Shown here piece by piece: positions 1-8,277 of a stretch of 64,000 nucleotides of DNA. This stretch comes from DATLGB01 sp964242305 (GTDB lineage Bacteria; Actinomycetota; Thermoleophilia; Solirubrobacterales; Solirubrobacteraceae). Within the stretch, counting starts at the first letter, position 1, and each line of letters begins with the position of its first letter. Under the pieces are notes generated by a model that saw nothing but the letters and a program-made list of their open reading frames with translations, did not search any database and was not told the DNA's origin. The stretch is from contig CAXTBB010000018.1 in NCBI GenBank assembly GCA_964242305.1, positions 8,854-72,853 of the forward strand, given 5' to 3'. Position numbers and translations under genes: made by a program.

Positions 1-1
1 A

Positions 2-835
2 GGCTCGCTCAAGGTCACGCGCGACGGCCGCCTCATCGCGAAGGTGAAGCTGGGGAAGGGTGCGGGTGCCCTCACCCGCACCGTCCGCGTGCCGCTGCCC
101 CAGATCGGGATCGTGACCATCAAGGCGTGCGTCCGCACCGCCTGCAAGGCCAAGAAGGTGCGCGTGTACGCACCCAGCGGGCCGGCGGTCCCGGACGCCT
201 CGCCGAAGAGCTACCACCTGGTCCTCGTGGGCGGGAGCGTGGAGGCGACCACCGTGGGCACGCGCGCCCCCGACAGCACCACGTATTGCGGTGGCCACGG
301 CTTCACGCTGCACGGGCGCCACACCCGCACCGCCACGCTCGCCGGCGCGTCGGCGGTCGAGGGTGAGAACGTGCTGACCGTCAACCCGGACGGCACCATC
401 TCCGGCCGGGTGCTGGCCAACGCGCCGGCGCAGGACTCGTGGCCGACCCTCCAGGGCTGCATGGCCGACCCGAACGGCGGCGGCGTCGTCGCCTGCGACA
501 CCACGCACTCCTACACCGATGGCGGCGAGCAGCTCGGCTTCTCGTTCGAGTCGACCCCTGGCGATCGGAGCACCGTGACCGTCACCTGGTCGCTGCCGCA
601 GCCCGAGGTCGGCTTCGTCGACATCGGTGACGAGGTCTGCAACGTGTCCACGCTCGCCCAGTACTTCTCGGAGGCCAAGATCATCACAGTCGTGCCGCGA
701 GACACCTTCTTGACCGATGCGGCGAAGACGCTCAGCATCTCGGGCGCGGAGACCTTCGACCGGGACTACACGGGTAACCCCGCCCATATCGATGCGAGCT
801 TCAAGCAGACCGTCCAGTTCAAGCGCGTGCCCTGA
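2..835 (+). CDS. Hypothetical protein, 5' end outside window
   Basis: The reading frame is open from base 2, so the GTG at 44 is probably internal and the first residues lie outside the window; 277 residues are visible. I do not recognise a family. The protein is rich in Thr, Val, Gly and Ser, looks beta-rich, and has scattered cysteines (YCGGHG, LQGCMAD, EVCNVS) that could form disulfides in an exported protein. The first 50 or so residues look like the tail of an Ig-like or cell-wall-associated repeat (VRVPLPQIGIVTIKACVRT). No membrane segment or sorting motif is visible at the C-terminus. Codon use fits the neighbourhood, so it is likely a real gene; a secreted or surface location is inference. 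Confidence 0.6.
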   Translation, partial: GSLKVTRDGRLIAKVKLGKGAGALTRTVRVPLPQIGIVTIKACVRTACKAKKVRVYAPSGPAVPDASPKSYHLVLVGGSVEATTVGTRAPDSTTYCGGHGFTLHGRHTRTATLAGASAVEGENVLTVNPDGTISGRVLANAPAQDSWPTLQGCMADPNGGGVVACDTTHSYTDGGEQLGFSFESTPGDRSTVTVTWSLPQPEVGFVDIGDEVCNVSTLAQYFSEAKIITVVPRDTFLTDAAKTLSISGAETFDRDYTGNPAHIDASFKQTVQFKRVP

Positions 836-1554
836 GGCTGACCGGGTCAGCTCGCTGGGCGCGGCCTTGAGCCCGATGCGTCCCGCCGCCGGGAATCCTG
901 CGATGGTCCGGAGGCCTGAGCTTCGCTCGGTGCGCCGGAAGCCACGGATCGCGACCATCGCTGCGTTCACGGTGAAGGGGTCAGCGGTTCGAATCCGCTC
1001 GTCGGCTTGAGTCGTGGGCAAGGCTCCGCATCGTGCCGAAGCTGCGACAAGCCTGCCTCAATTCACACGCGGCCTGCGGAGGCTCCTTCCCTTTGCGGAG
1101 TTGGAGGCGGCTCGGGAGGCTGTCGCACTGCTGTGGGAGCGCGATCCCGGATCGCTCGAACCGATCCTTGGTGACCACGTCGCCATCGCCATAGTTCCGG
1201 ATACGGCGGTCGCGCCGTGTCCCGCGATCTGCGATCGTGGCTGGGTGTCGTACCGGTTCGCGGGGGACCTGCCGGAGGAGCCGCCAGTCCGGCACAGCCA
1301 CAGGAGCTACGACTCGCAATTCAGATGAGCGTGCTCCGGGCGCGGGCTTAAACAAAGGCGATCCACGACGCCCCGCGGGACATCCTGCTCAGCACCGAAG
1401 CGAAGAGGTCCTGCTGTCTGGGCCACGGCCGCTGCCGAGCGGCGTCAATGGATTCATTGTCCGAGTCCACAGACTCCCCGACGCGCTCGGGACACGCGCA
1501 GCGGCGCATCCTTAGGTTGGGCGAGGTGAGCCCCCTGAACCGACCGCTGCCGCG
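836..1554. other. 719-bp gap without a convincing gene
   Basis: The stretch is somewhat less GC-skewed by codon position than its surroundings. Short open frames exist on both strands (1014-1328 plus, 981-1355 minus), but neither has a recognisable motif, a good ribosome-binding site or clear codon bias. It holds a tRNA-like 3' fragment at 974-1010 (separate entry) and a small GAGTC/GACTC hairpin at 1463-1476 upstream of the next gene. The last 60 bases presumably carry the promoter of the crotonase operon. It could be a remnant of an excised or decayed element. Confidence 0.5.
974..1010 (+). other. tRNA 3'-end-like fragment (possible att remnant)
   Basis: Bases 983-999 form a canonical T-arm: a 5-bp stem AGCGG/CCGCT around the loop TTCGAAT. 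It is followed by CGTCGGC (1000-1006), which looks like the 3' strand of an acceptor stem. No matching 5' acceptor strand (GCCGACG), D-arm or anticodon arm is found in the preceding 80 bases, so this is not an intact tRNA. Integrative elements that use tRNA genes leave exactly such 3' fragments, so this may be an attachment-site remnant. No integrase gene is in the window. Confidence 0.45.
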
Positions 1555-2328
1555 ATGATCCGCGAGGAGGTTCGCGACGGCGCGATCCTGTGGCTGACGC
1601 TCGACGCTCCGGAGGCGATGAACGCGTTCGACCCCGAGTCGATGGCTGCGCTCGCGACGGCCTGGACGCGGCTGCGCGACGACGCCGCGCTCAAGGTCGC
1701 GGTGGTCACCGGCGCGGGCGAGCGCGCGTTCTCGGTGGGGTCGAACCTGAAGACGTTCATCCCGCGCCTGCAGTCCGGCGAGATGAACCCGCGCGACAAT
1801 CAGGAGGCCTACATGAAGGGGTCGCTGGGCCCGGTGTTCAAGCCGGTCGTCGCGGCGGTCAACGGCGACTGCCTCGGCGGTGGCATGGAGCTGCTGACCT
1901 GCACCGACGTGCGCCTGAGCGTGCCGACCGCGCGGTTCGGCCAGCCCGAATGTCGCTGGGGCGTCTATCCGGGCGGCGGCGGGACGACCCGGCTGCCGCG
2001 GCAGATCGGCTACGCCAACGCGATGGACATCCTGCTCACCGGCCGCCTGCTCGACGCGGAGGAGGCGCGATCGATGGGCCTCGTCAACCGCATCGTCGAG
2101 CGCGACCAGCTCGAAGGCGAGGCGATGACGGTCGCGCGCACCATCGCCGGCAACGGCGCGCTCGCGGTGCAGCGCATCAAGGAGGCGGTCTGGCGCCAGG
2201 CCGACATGCCGCTCGACGAGGCCTACGAGCTCGAGTCCCGGTTGGGGGAGGACGTCTTCCGCTCCGACGAGGCGCGCGAAGGGCTGGCCGCCTTCGCCGA
2301 GCGGCGCGAACCGCGCTTCCGGCTGTGA
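1555..2328 (+). CDS. Enoyl-CoA hydratase/isomerase family protein
   Basis: A 257-residue crotonase-fold protein of full family length. The oxyanion-hole segments are present (AFSVGSNLKTF near residue 60 and the GGGMELLTC segment near residue 107), and both acid residues typical of true hydratases are kept: the Glu of GGMEL and the Glu of FGQPE. The first oxyanion segment is unusual (SVGSN instead of the common CAGAD). It probably hydrates 2-enoyl-CoA in beta-oxidation. Its TGA overlaps the GTG start of the MaoC-type hydratase, so the two hydratases are translationally coupled; they lead into the ABC transporter and racemase genes. Confidence 0.88.
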   Translation: MIREEVRDGAILWLTLDAPEAMNAFDPESMAALATAWTRLRDDAALKVAVVTGAGERAFSVGSNLKTFIPRLQSGEMNPRDNQEAYMKGSLGPVFKPVVAAVNGDCLGGGMELLTCTDVRLSVPTARFGQPECRWGVYPGGGGTTRLPRQIGYANAMDILLTGRLLDAEEARSMGLVNRIVERDQLEGEAMTVARTIAGNGALAVQRIKEAVWRQADMPLDEAYELESRLGEDVFRSDEAREGLAAFAERREPRFRL

Positions 2329-3173
2329 GCCTCGATCCCGCGATCGAGGGCTACGAGTACGCGCCGATCCGCAAGCGCTACGACGAGCGCGACTGCATCC
2401 TGTATGCCCTCGGCGTCGGCGCCACCGAGCTCCCGTTCGTCTACGAGCGCGGGCTGCGGGCGCTGCCCACCTTCCCCGTCGTGCCGCCCTTCGCGGCGCT
2501 CATGCTGATGGAAGACGAGCTCGGGGTCGACCTCGCGACGGTCCTGCACGGCGAGCAGCGCCTGCGGCTGCACCGTCCCGTCCCGGTCCATGGCGAGCTC
2601 GACATCCGCGCGCACGTCTCGAAGCTGTGGGACAAGGGGTCCGGCGCGATCATCGACACCACGGCGGAGGTCCGCGTCGACGGCGAGGCGGTCGCGACCG
2701 CCGTGTACTCGAGCTTCGTGCGCGGCGGAGGCGGGTTCGGTGGCGACCGCGGCGCGGGGCTGGCGGCCGCCGGCCCTGAGGGTCCGCCCGAGGCGGTCGT
2801 CACGGAAGAGACCCACGCGAGCCAGGCGCTGCTCTACCGCCTGTCCGGGGACGCCAACCCGCTGCACGCCGACCCGGAGTTCGCGCGGCGGGCCGGGTTC
2901 GAGCGTCCGATCCTGCACGGCCTCTGCACCTACGGCTACGCCGCGCGGATGGCGCTGCCCGTGGTGGCCGACGGCGATCCGGACGCCGTGACCGGAGTCG
3001 ACGCCCGCTTCACCGGGGTCGTCTATCCGGGCGAGACGCTGGCGCTGGAGCTGTGGCGCACGCGTCCCGGCGCCGCGTACGGCCGTGTGTCGGTACCGGC
3101 GCGCAACGCGGTCGTGATCGACCCGTTGGAAATCTCGACAAGGACCCCGAAACCCCTGCCAACGCGAACCTAG
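2325..3173 (+). CDS. MaoC-family (double hot-dog) enoyl-CoA hydratase
   Basis: A 282-residue protein starting at a GTG that overlaps the upstream stop (GTGA). The C-terminal half carries the hydratase-2 motif (YRLSGDANPLHADPEFA near residue 180), including the catalytic Asp and His of the SGD..NPLH segment, followed by ILHGLCTYGYAAR. The N-terminal half is the degenerate hot-dog repeat seen in eukaryotic-type MFE-2 hydratases and actinobacterial 2-enoyl-CoA hydratases. Expected reaction: hydration of trans-2-enoyl-CoA to the (R)-3-hydroxyacyl-CoA, often on branched or steroid side-chain substrates. The pairing with a crotonase and a racemase fits breakdown of a methyl-branched acid. Confidence 0.88.
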   Translation: MSLDPAIEGYEYAPIRKRYDERDCILYALGVGATELPFVYERGLRALPTFPVVPPFAALMLMEDELGVDLATVLHGEQRLRLHRPVPVHGELDIRAHVSKLWDKGSGAIIDTTAEVRVDGEAVATAVYSSFVRGGGGFGGDRGAGLAAAGPEGPPEAVVTEETHASQALLYRLSGDANPLHADPEFARRAGFERPILHGLCTYGYAARMALPVVADGDPDAVTGVDARFTGVVYPGETLALELWRTRPGAAYGRVSVPARNAVVIDPLEISTRTPKPLPTRT

Positions 3174-3249
3174 CCCGCTGTTTACGTTCGACTCGTCACG
3201 TCTCAGAACCGCTCTTGGTTCCGGGGAAATTGAAGAGGAGAGGAACGTT

Positions 3250-4407
3250 ATGGGTCTTAGGAACCGGGGCTCGGTGGCATTGGCCTCCGTAGCCCTTGCT
3301 GCCTTCGTGGTGGCGGGATGCGGCAGCGACGACAAGTCGTCGACGACCTCGTCCTCATCCTCGTCGAGCAGCTCGAGCAGCTCCTCGGCGTCGGGCAAGG
3401 ACGCGGCGGTCAAGGCTGCAGCCCAGTTCGAGAAGACCACGGGCATCGACTGGCCCAAGCCGACCGAGCCGTTCGATCCGGGCACCGGCAAGGTCGCCGT
3501 CATCTCCTGCGGGAACGCCGGCATCAACTGCCTCCAGGGCGCCAAGGACGTGCAGGCCGCGGCCAAGGCCATGGGCTGGACGCCATCCTCCATCTTCGAC
3601 GGCGAGTTCACGCCGGCCAAGCAGGCCGGCTTCGTGCAGCAGGCCATCCAGCAGAAGTACGACGCCATCGTGATGGTCTCGATGGACGCCAACTCGATCA
3701 AGGCAGCGGTCGACGCCGCCGCCGCGGCCAAGATCCCGATCGCGTGCGTGATGTGCGTGAACCCGGACTTCGCGGGCAAGGTCGTCGACGTCAGCAGCGG
3801 CGGCGTGGCGGAGGGCAAGGCGGCCGGCACGTGGGTCGCGTCCCAGGCCAAGCCGGGCGACACGATCGTCGCTTACGACGACAAGTCCTTCCCGATCGTC
3901 GCCACCCGGCGCAAGAACGCGATCGCAGCGATCAACCAGTACTGCCCGAAGTGCAAGGTCGAGAAGGCCGACTTCCCGACGACGGATCTGTCGAAGCCCG
4001 GAGCGCCGACGTTCACCGCCATGCTCTCGGCTCACCCGGCGGGCAGCCTCGCGTTCGTGATGGCTCCGTACGACCCGGCCGCGATCCCGTTCGCGAAGGC
4101 AGCCGCCCAGCAAGGTCGCTCGGACTTCAAGATGACCGGCTACGACGCGTCGCCTGACTACCTCACGCTGATGAAGGCCGGAACCGGCGGAGCGGCGGCC
4201 ACGACGGCATCGCCGTTCCCGTACGCCTCCTGGGGCGCGATGGACCAGGTCGCGCGCATCAAGGCCGGCAAGGATCCCTGGACGTCGAACCTCCTGCCGA
4301 GCGCGCTGGTCACCAAGGACAACGCCGATGCGTTCGGGAAGCTCGGGTTCCTCACGCCCGACTTCGACTTCAGGGCCATGTTCGAAAAGCTCTGGGGCAA
4401 GTCCTAG
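3250..4407 (+). CDS. Sugar-type ABC transporter substrate-binding lipoprotein
   Basis: A 385-residue lipoprotein. The signal peptide ends in a lipobox (FVVAGC) with the lipidated Cys at residue 24, followed by an almost pure serine linker at about residues 30-46 that probably spans the cell wall. The rest is a type I periplasmic-binding fold of the ribose/xylose class, with alternating Rossmann-like stretches such as AVISCGNAG and IVMVSMDA. AGAGGAG lies 9 bases before the ATG. The gap 3174-3249 probably holds a promoter. Genes for a double ATPase and a permease follow, making a complete importer. The ligand is unknown; the acyl-CoA neighbours argue against a simple sugar. Confidence 0.9.
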   Translation: MGLRNRGSVALASVALAAFVVAGCGSDDKSSTTSSSSSSSSSSSSSASGKDAAVKAAAQFEKTTGIDWPKPTEPFDPGTGKVAVISCGNAGINCLQGAKDVQAAAKAMGWTPSSIFDGEFTPAKQAGFVQQAIQQKYDAIVMVSMDANSIKAAVDAAAAAKIPIACVMCVNPDFAGKVVDVSSGGVAEGKAAGTWVASQAKPGDTIVAYDDKSFPIVATRRKNAIAAINQYCPKCKVEKADFPTTDLSKPGAPTFTAMLSAHPAGSLAFVMAPYDPAAIPFAKAAAQQGRSDFKMTGYDASPDYLTLMKAGTGGAAATTASPFPYASWGAMDQVARIKAGKDPWTSNLLPSALVTKDNADAFGKLGFLTPDFDFRAMFEKLWGKS

Positions 4408-4418
4408 GGAACTCAGGT

Positions 4419-4446
4419 GGGCGGCCGGGACACCCCCCGGCCGCCC
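4419..4446 (+). terminator. Hairpin between binding-protein and ATPase genes
   Basis: A perfect 11-bp inverted repeat (GGGCGGCCGGG / CCCGGCCGCCC) with a 6-base loop and no T-run after it, 11 bases after the lipoprotein stop and just before the ATPase start. Such hairpins often protect the 3' end of the abundant binding-protein mRNA or partly terminate transcription, which would give more binding protein than ATPase and permease. Confidence 0.6.
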
Positions 4447-4457
4447 TTCCACTCGTC

Positions 4458-5888
4458 ATGCACGACATCGTCATCACAGGCCTGCGCAAGTCGTTCGGCC
4501 GCAACGAGGTGCTCCACGGGATCGACCTGACCATCCCGGCCGGCGAGTTCGTCGGGCTGATGGGCCCGAACGGCGCGGGCAAGTCGACGCTGATCAAGAT
4601 CCTCGGCGGCGTCTACTCGCGCTCCGCGGGTCAGATCACCTACGGCGGCAAGCCGGTGGAGAACCTCGGTGACCTGCAAGAGGTCGGCTTCATCCACCAG
4701 GACCTCGGCCTCGTCGACGACCTGACGATCGCCGACAACCTTCGTCTCGGCGAAGCGCCGCTGAGGCGGTTCGGAGTGCTGCTGGACCGTCGCCGCGAGC
4801 GTGACGCCGCACGCATCGCGCTCACGCGCGTGGAGCTGGACCGGGATCCGTCCACGCTGGTGGCCGACCTCTCCCCGGCCGAGAAGGCGCTGGTCGCGAT
4901 CGCGCGCCTCCTCGATCGCGGCGCCCGTGTCCTCTTCATCGACGAGGCGACGTCGACGCTCCCGCCGGCCGAGGCGAAGCGCCTCATCGACGCGCTCGCG
5001 CACACCGTCTCCGACGGCGCGACGGTGATCATGGTCACCCACAAGCTCACCGAGGTCCTCGACGTCGCCCAGCGCCTGGTGGTGATCCTCGACGGGAGTC
5101 TCGCCGCCGACGAGCCGGCCTCGGATCTGCAGCGCGACGAGCTGGTCAAGATGCTCATCGCCCACGAGTCGCAGGCGCTCGAGGTCAACCGCGAGCACCG
5201 CGCGCCCGGCGACGAGCTGCTGTGGATCGAGGACGCGGTCGCAGGCCGCGCCGGCCCGATCAACCTGACCCTGCGCGCCGGCGAGGTCGTCGGCCTCACC
5301 GGGCTGCCCGGCTCCGGCCTGCACGACGTCGCCTTCCTCGCCCACGGAAGCACGCGCCCGCGCTCGGGCCGCGTTCGCCTCGCCGACGGCGTCCGGACCG
5401 CGCTCGTGCCCCCGCACCGCGAGAGCCAGGGCGGGTTCCTGGAGATGTCGGTGCAGTCGAACCTGACGGTGAGCGCGCTCAACGACTGGCGCAACGTGGT
5501 CCACTTCCTGCGCAGCAGGGCGGAGCGCCGTGACTGCGACGAGATGATCGGCAAGCTCTCGGTGCATCCCGCCGACGCCGACGCCGCGTTCGGCACGCTC
5601 TCGGGGGGCAACAAGCAGAAGGTCGTCTTCGGGCGCGTGCTCTTCCGCAAGCCGCAGGTGTACGTGCTGTGCGAGCCGACGCGCGGCGTGGACATCGGCA
5701 CGCGGCGGGAGATCTACCGCCTCATCCACCAGCTCTGCGACGAAGGGGCCGCCGTGCTGGTGGTCACCTCGGATTCGGAGGACCTCTTCGCGGTCTGTGA
5801 CCGCATCGCCGTCGTCGACGAGGGCGGGCTCGGAGATCTCATCGCGGTCGGCGACACCGACGCGCACCAAATGGAGGCGTTCATCTGA
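4458..5888 (+). CDS. Ribose-type ABC transporter, double ATP-binding subunit
   Basis: A 476-residue protein with two ABC domains in the RbsA/MglA arrangement. Domain 1 has Walker A GPNGAGKST (residues 36-44), a degenerate signature (DLSPAEKALVA), Walker B (VLFIDEAT) and the switch His (VTHK). Domain 2 has a Walker A lacking the Lys (GLPGSGLHD) but a good LSGGN signature and the EPTRGVD segment after Walker B. A catalytically weak second site is usual in this family. It sits on the cytoplasmic face and powers import through the permease, whose ATG overlaps its TGA by one base. Confidence 0.93.
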   Translation: MHDIVITGLRKSFGRNEVLHGIDLTIPAGEFVGLMGPNGAGKSTLIKILGGVYSRSAGQITYGGKPVENLGDLQEVGFIHQDLGLVDDLTIADNLRLGEAPLRRFGVLLDRRRERDAARIALTRVELDRDPSTLVADLSPAEKALVAIARLLDRGARVLFIDEATSTLPPAEAKRLIDALAHTVSDGATVIMVTHKLTEVLDVAQRLVVILDGSLAADEPASDLQRDELVKMLIAHESQALEVNREHRAPGDELLWIEDAVAGRAGPINLTLRAGEVVGLTGLPGSGLHDVAFLAHGSTRPRSGRVRLADGVRTALVPPHRESQGGFLEMSVQSNLTVSALNDWRNVVHFLRSRAERRDCDEMIGKLSVHPADADAAFGTLSGGNKQKVVFGRVLFRKPQVYVLCEPTRGVDIGTRREIYRLIHQLCDEGAAVLVVTSDSEDLFAVCDRIAVVDEGGLGDLIAVGDTDAHQMEAFI

Positions 5889-7132
5889 TGACCAACGTCA
5901 CGGCCACCGCGGCGACCGTCGCAAGCAGCAGCGGGAACAAGCCCGTCAAGCCAGACCGCCAGGGCTCCGCCCGGGCCGTGCTCGGCACCAAGGCCTTCCA
6001 GGGCTCGATCTCGTTCCTCGCGTTCCTGGCCGTGTTCGTTGCCTACTCGGTGTGGCTCGGGGACAAGTTCGCTTCCACTGAGGCGCGCTTCCTGGACATC
6101 CATCAGAACGCTCCGGTGCTGATCCTCGGCCTGGCCGTGATGCTGACGTTGATCGCGGGCAAGTTCGACCTCTCGGTCGGCGGCATGGCGACGCTGACGA
6201 CGTTCCTCTCGATCGGTCTGAAGATCAACCAGGACTGGCCGTTCGTGATCGTGCTCGCGGTGTGCCTGCTCATCGGACTCGTCGGCGGCCTCATCAACGG
6301 CCTGCTCGTGGTGCGCCTGAATGTCAACACCTTCATCGCCACGCTGGGCACCGGCGGTGTCTTCGGCGGCATCGCGTCGGTCTACGGCAAGGGCACCCAG
6401 CTGTCGCCGACGGGGGATTCCAAAGGGAAGCTCCCGGGCTGGTTCTCGGGCCCCGATTCGCTCGGCTCCTTCGGCCACAAGTTCCCCTCGCTGATCATCT
6501 GGATCGGCCTCGCCTTCGTGGCCGTCAGCGCGTTCACCCTCCTGCGCGATCGCCGCCCCGAGCGCCAGGCGGCCCGCACCTGGGACGCCGTCAGCGCCGC
6601 CATCGTGGCGGCGGTCATCCTCGTCGCCCTGTTCGTCGTCAAGATCGGCCACTGGGTGGATGCGGTCTCGTGGACGATCGCGCTGCTGCTGGCGATCGGC
6701 GTGGTCGTGTGGGTGCTGCTCGGCCACACCACGTTCGGCCGCTACCTGCACGCCACGGGGTCGAACCCCGAGGCCGCCCGCCTTGCCGGTGTCGATCCGG
6801 GCAAGGAGACCGTCAAGGCGTTCGTGCTCGGCGGCCTGCTCGCCGCCACCGCCGGCGTCGTCCTCGCCGCCAACCAGGGCTCGGCCTCGCCCGACGTCGC
6901 CACGGGCTTCCTTCTGCCCGCGTTCGCGGCCGCGTTCCTTTCGACGGTCGTGCTCTCCACCGGGCGCTTCACGGTGTGGGGCGCGCTGGTCGGCGGCACG
7001 TTCCTGGTGTGGGTCAGCCAGGGCCTGATCGTCGGCGGGCTCGCCTTCACCTGGACCAACGTGGTCAACGGCGTCGTCCTCGTGATCGCCGTCGCGCTGT
7101 CGACGGTGTTCTTCCGGCGCCAGACGACGTGA
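5888..7132 (+). CDS. Ribose-type ABC transporter permease
   Basis: A 414-residue polytopic membrane protein of the branched-chain/ribose permease family (BPD_transp_2). About 10 hydrophobic segments are visible, with the family stretch KFDLSVGGMATL near residue 95 and GSNPEAARLAGV near residue 290, the cytoplasmic loop that contacts the ATPase. It is longer than E. coli RbsC (about 320) because of a soluble N-terminal extension and an insert around residues 170-235. The start overlaps the ATPase stop (TGATG), and the stop overlaps the GTG of the racemase gene, so the transporter is coupled to an acyl-CoA enzyme. Confidence 0.92.
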   Translation: MTNVTATAATVASSSGNKPVKPDRQGSARAVLGTKAFQGSISFLAFLAVFVAYSVWLGDKFASTEARFLDIHQNAPVLILGLAVMLTLIAGKFDLSVGGMATLTTFLSIGLKINQDWPFVIVLAVCLLIGLVGGLINGLLVVRLNVNTFIATLGTGGVFGGIASVYGKGTQLSPTGDSKGKLPGWFSGPDSLGSFGHKFPSLIIWIGLAFVAVSAFTLLRDRRPERQAARTWDAVSAAIVAAVILVALFVVKIGHWVDAVSWTIALLLAIGVVVWVLLGHTTFGRYLHATGSNPEAARLAGVDPGKETVKAFVLGGLLAATAGVVLAANQGSASPDVATGFLLPAFAAAFLSTVVLSTGRFTVWGALVGGTFLVWVSQGLIVGGLAFTWTNVVNGVVLVIAVALSTVFFRRQTT

Positions 7133-8277
7133 CCGGGCCGCTCGCGGGCACGCGGGTCGTCGAGATCGGCGGCATCGGGCCGAGTCCGTTCTGCGCGATG
7201 CTGCTCGCCGACATGGGGGCCGACGTGATCCGGGTCGACCGGGCGTCGGCGGTCACGCCGCGCGACGAGTACGAGTGGCCGCCGGACTACCTGCTCAACC
7301 GCGGCCGCCGCTCGGTCGGCGTCGACCTCAAGCACCCGGACGGCGTCGAGGTCGTGCTGCGCCTGGCCGAACAGGCCGACGCGCTGATCGAGGGCTACCG
7401 GCCCGGAGTCGCCGAGCGCCTGGGCATCGGCCCCGCCGACTGCGGCGCGCGCAACCCGCGGCTGGTCTACGGGCGCATGACCGGATGGGGACAGAACGGG
7501 CCGTACGCGCGCTACCCCGGCCACGACCTCAACTACATCGCCCTGTCGGGAGCGCTGCACTCCATCGGTCGCGCGGGCGGCCCGCCGGCGCCGCCGCTGA
7601 ACCTGGTCGGCGACTTCGGCGGGGGCGGGATGCTGCTGGCGGTCGGCATCCTCGCCGCGCTGATCGAGGCCGGCCGCTCCGGCACGGGGCAGACCGTCGA
7701 CACCGCGATGCTCGACGGGTCGGCGCTGCTCGCGACGATGTTCTACGGGATGCGCGACATGGATCAGTGGGACGGCGGCCGCGGTGGCAACCTGCTCGAC
7801 GGCGGCGCCCACTTCTACGACGTCTACGAGACCGCCGACGGCACGTACGTCTCGATCGGCGCGATGGAGGCGAAGTTCTACGCGAACCTGCTCCGCGAGC
7901 TCGGCCTCGACGCCGCCGAGCTGCCTGAGCAGTACGACGAGAGCTCGTGGCCGGCGATGAAGGAGCGCTTCGCGGCGATCTTCAAGACCCGCACCCGCGA
8001 CGAGTGGGCGGCGCAGCTCGAAACGGCGGAGGTCTGCTTCGCGCCGGTCCTTGATCTCGACGAGGCGCGCGACTTCGGCCAGAACCGCGAGCGCGGGGTG
8101 TTCGTCGAGCACGACGGCGTCGTCCAGCCCGCTCCCGCGCCGCGCTTCGAGCGCACGCCCAGCGCGATCGCCGGCCCCGCGCCCGCGCCCGGCGAGCACA
8201 CGGCTGCCGGCCTGGCCGACTGGGGCTTCTCCGGCGAGGACGTCGAGCGGCTGACGGAGGCCGGCGCGATCAGGTGA
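7129..8277 (+). CDS. Alpha-methylacyl-CoA racemase (CoA-transferase family III fold)
   Basis: A 382-residue CaiB/BaiF-fold protein. The N-terminus GIGPSPFCAMLLADMGADV and the catalytic pair of alpha-methylacyl-CoA racemases (His in GHDLNYI, Asp in LVGDFGGG, about residues 130 and 160) are conserved, as is the C-terminal LLDGGAHFYDVYET block. It would interconvert (2R)- and (2S)-methylacyl-CoA so that branched chains can enter beta-oxidation. The GTG start overlaps the permease TGA (GTGA). Co-translation with a transporter suggests the imported compound becomes a 2-methyl-branched acyl-CoA. The convergent LLM gene overlaps its 3' end by 8 bp. Confidence 0.9.
   Translation: MTGPLAGTRVVEIGGIGPSPFCAMLLADMGADVIRVDRASAVTPRDEYEWPPDYLLNRGRRSVGVDLKHPDGVEVVLRLAEQADALIEGYRPGVAERLGIGPADCGARNPRLVYGRMTGWGQNGPYARYPGHDLNYIALSGALHSIGRAGGPPAPPLNLVGDFGGGGMLLAVGILAALIEAGRSGTGQTVDTAMLDGSALLATMFYGMRDMDQWDGGRGGNLLDGGAHFYDVYETADGTYVSIGAMEAKFYANLLRELGLDAAELPEQYDESSWPAMKERFAAIFKTRTRDEWAAQLETAEVCFAPVLDLDEARDFGQNRERGVFVEHDGVVQPAPAPRFERTPSAIAGPAPAPGEHTAAGLADWGFSGEDVERLTEAGAIR

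Noticed and set aside
981..1355. Open frames on both strands in the first gap
   Set aside because: No ribosome-binding site, no motif and no codon bias; the minus-strand frame also covers the tRNA-like fragment.
3330..3400. Serine-codon run as a DNA repeat or slippage tract
   Set aside because: It is a lipoprotein linker of mixed TCC, TCG and AGC codons inside a clear gene; no repeat unit is conserved.
2223..3863. 546-codon minus-strand frame across the MaoC and binding-protein genes
   Set aside because: It runs antisense to two clear genes and spans their intergenic region, with no domain.
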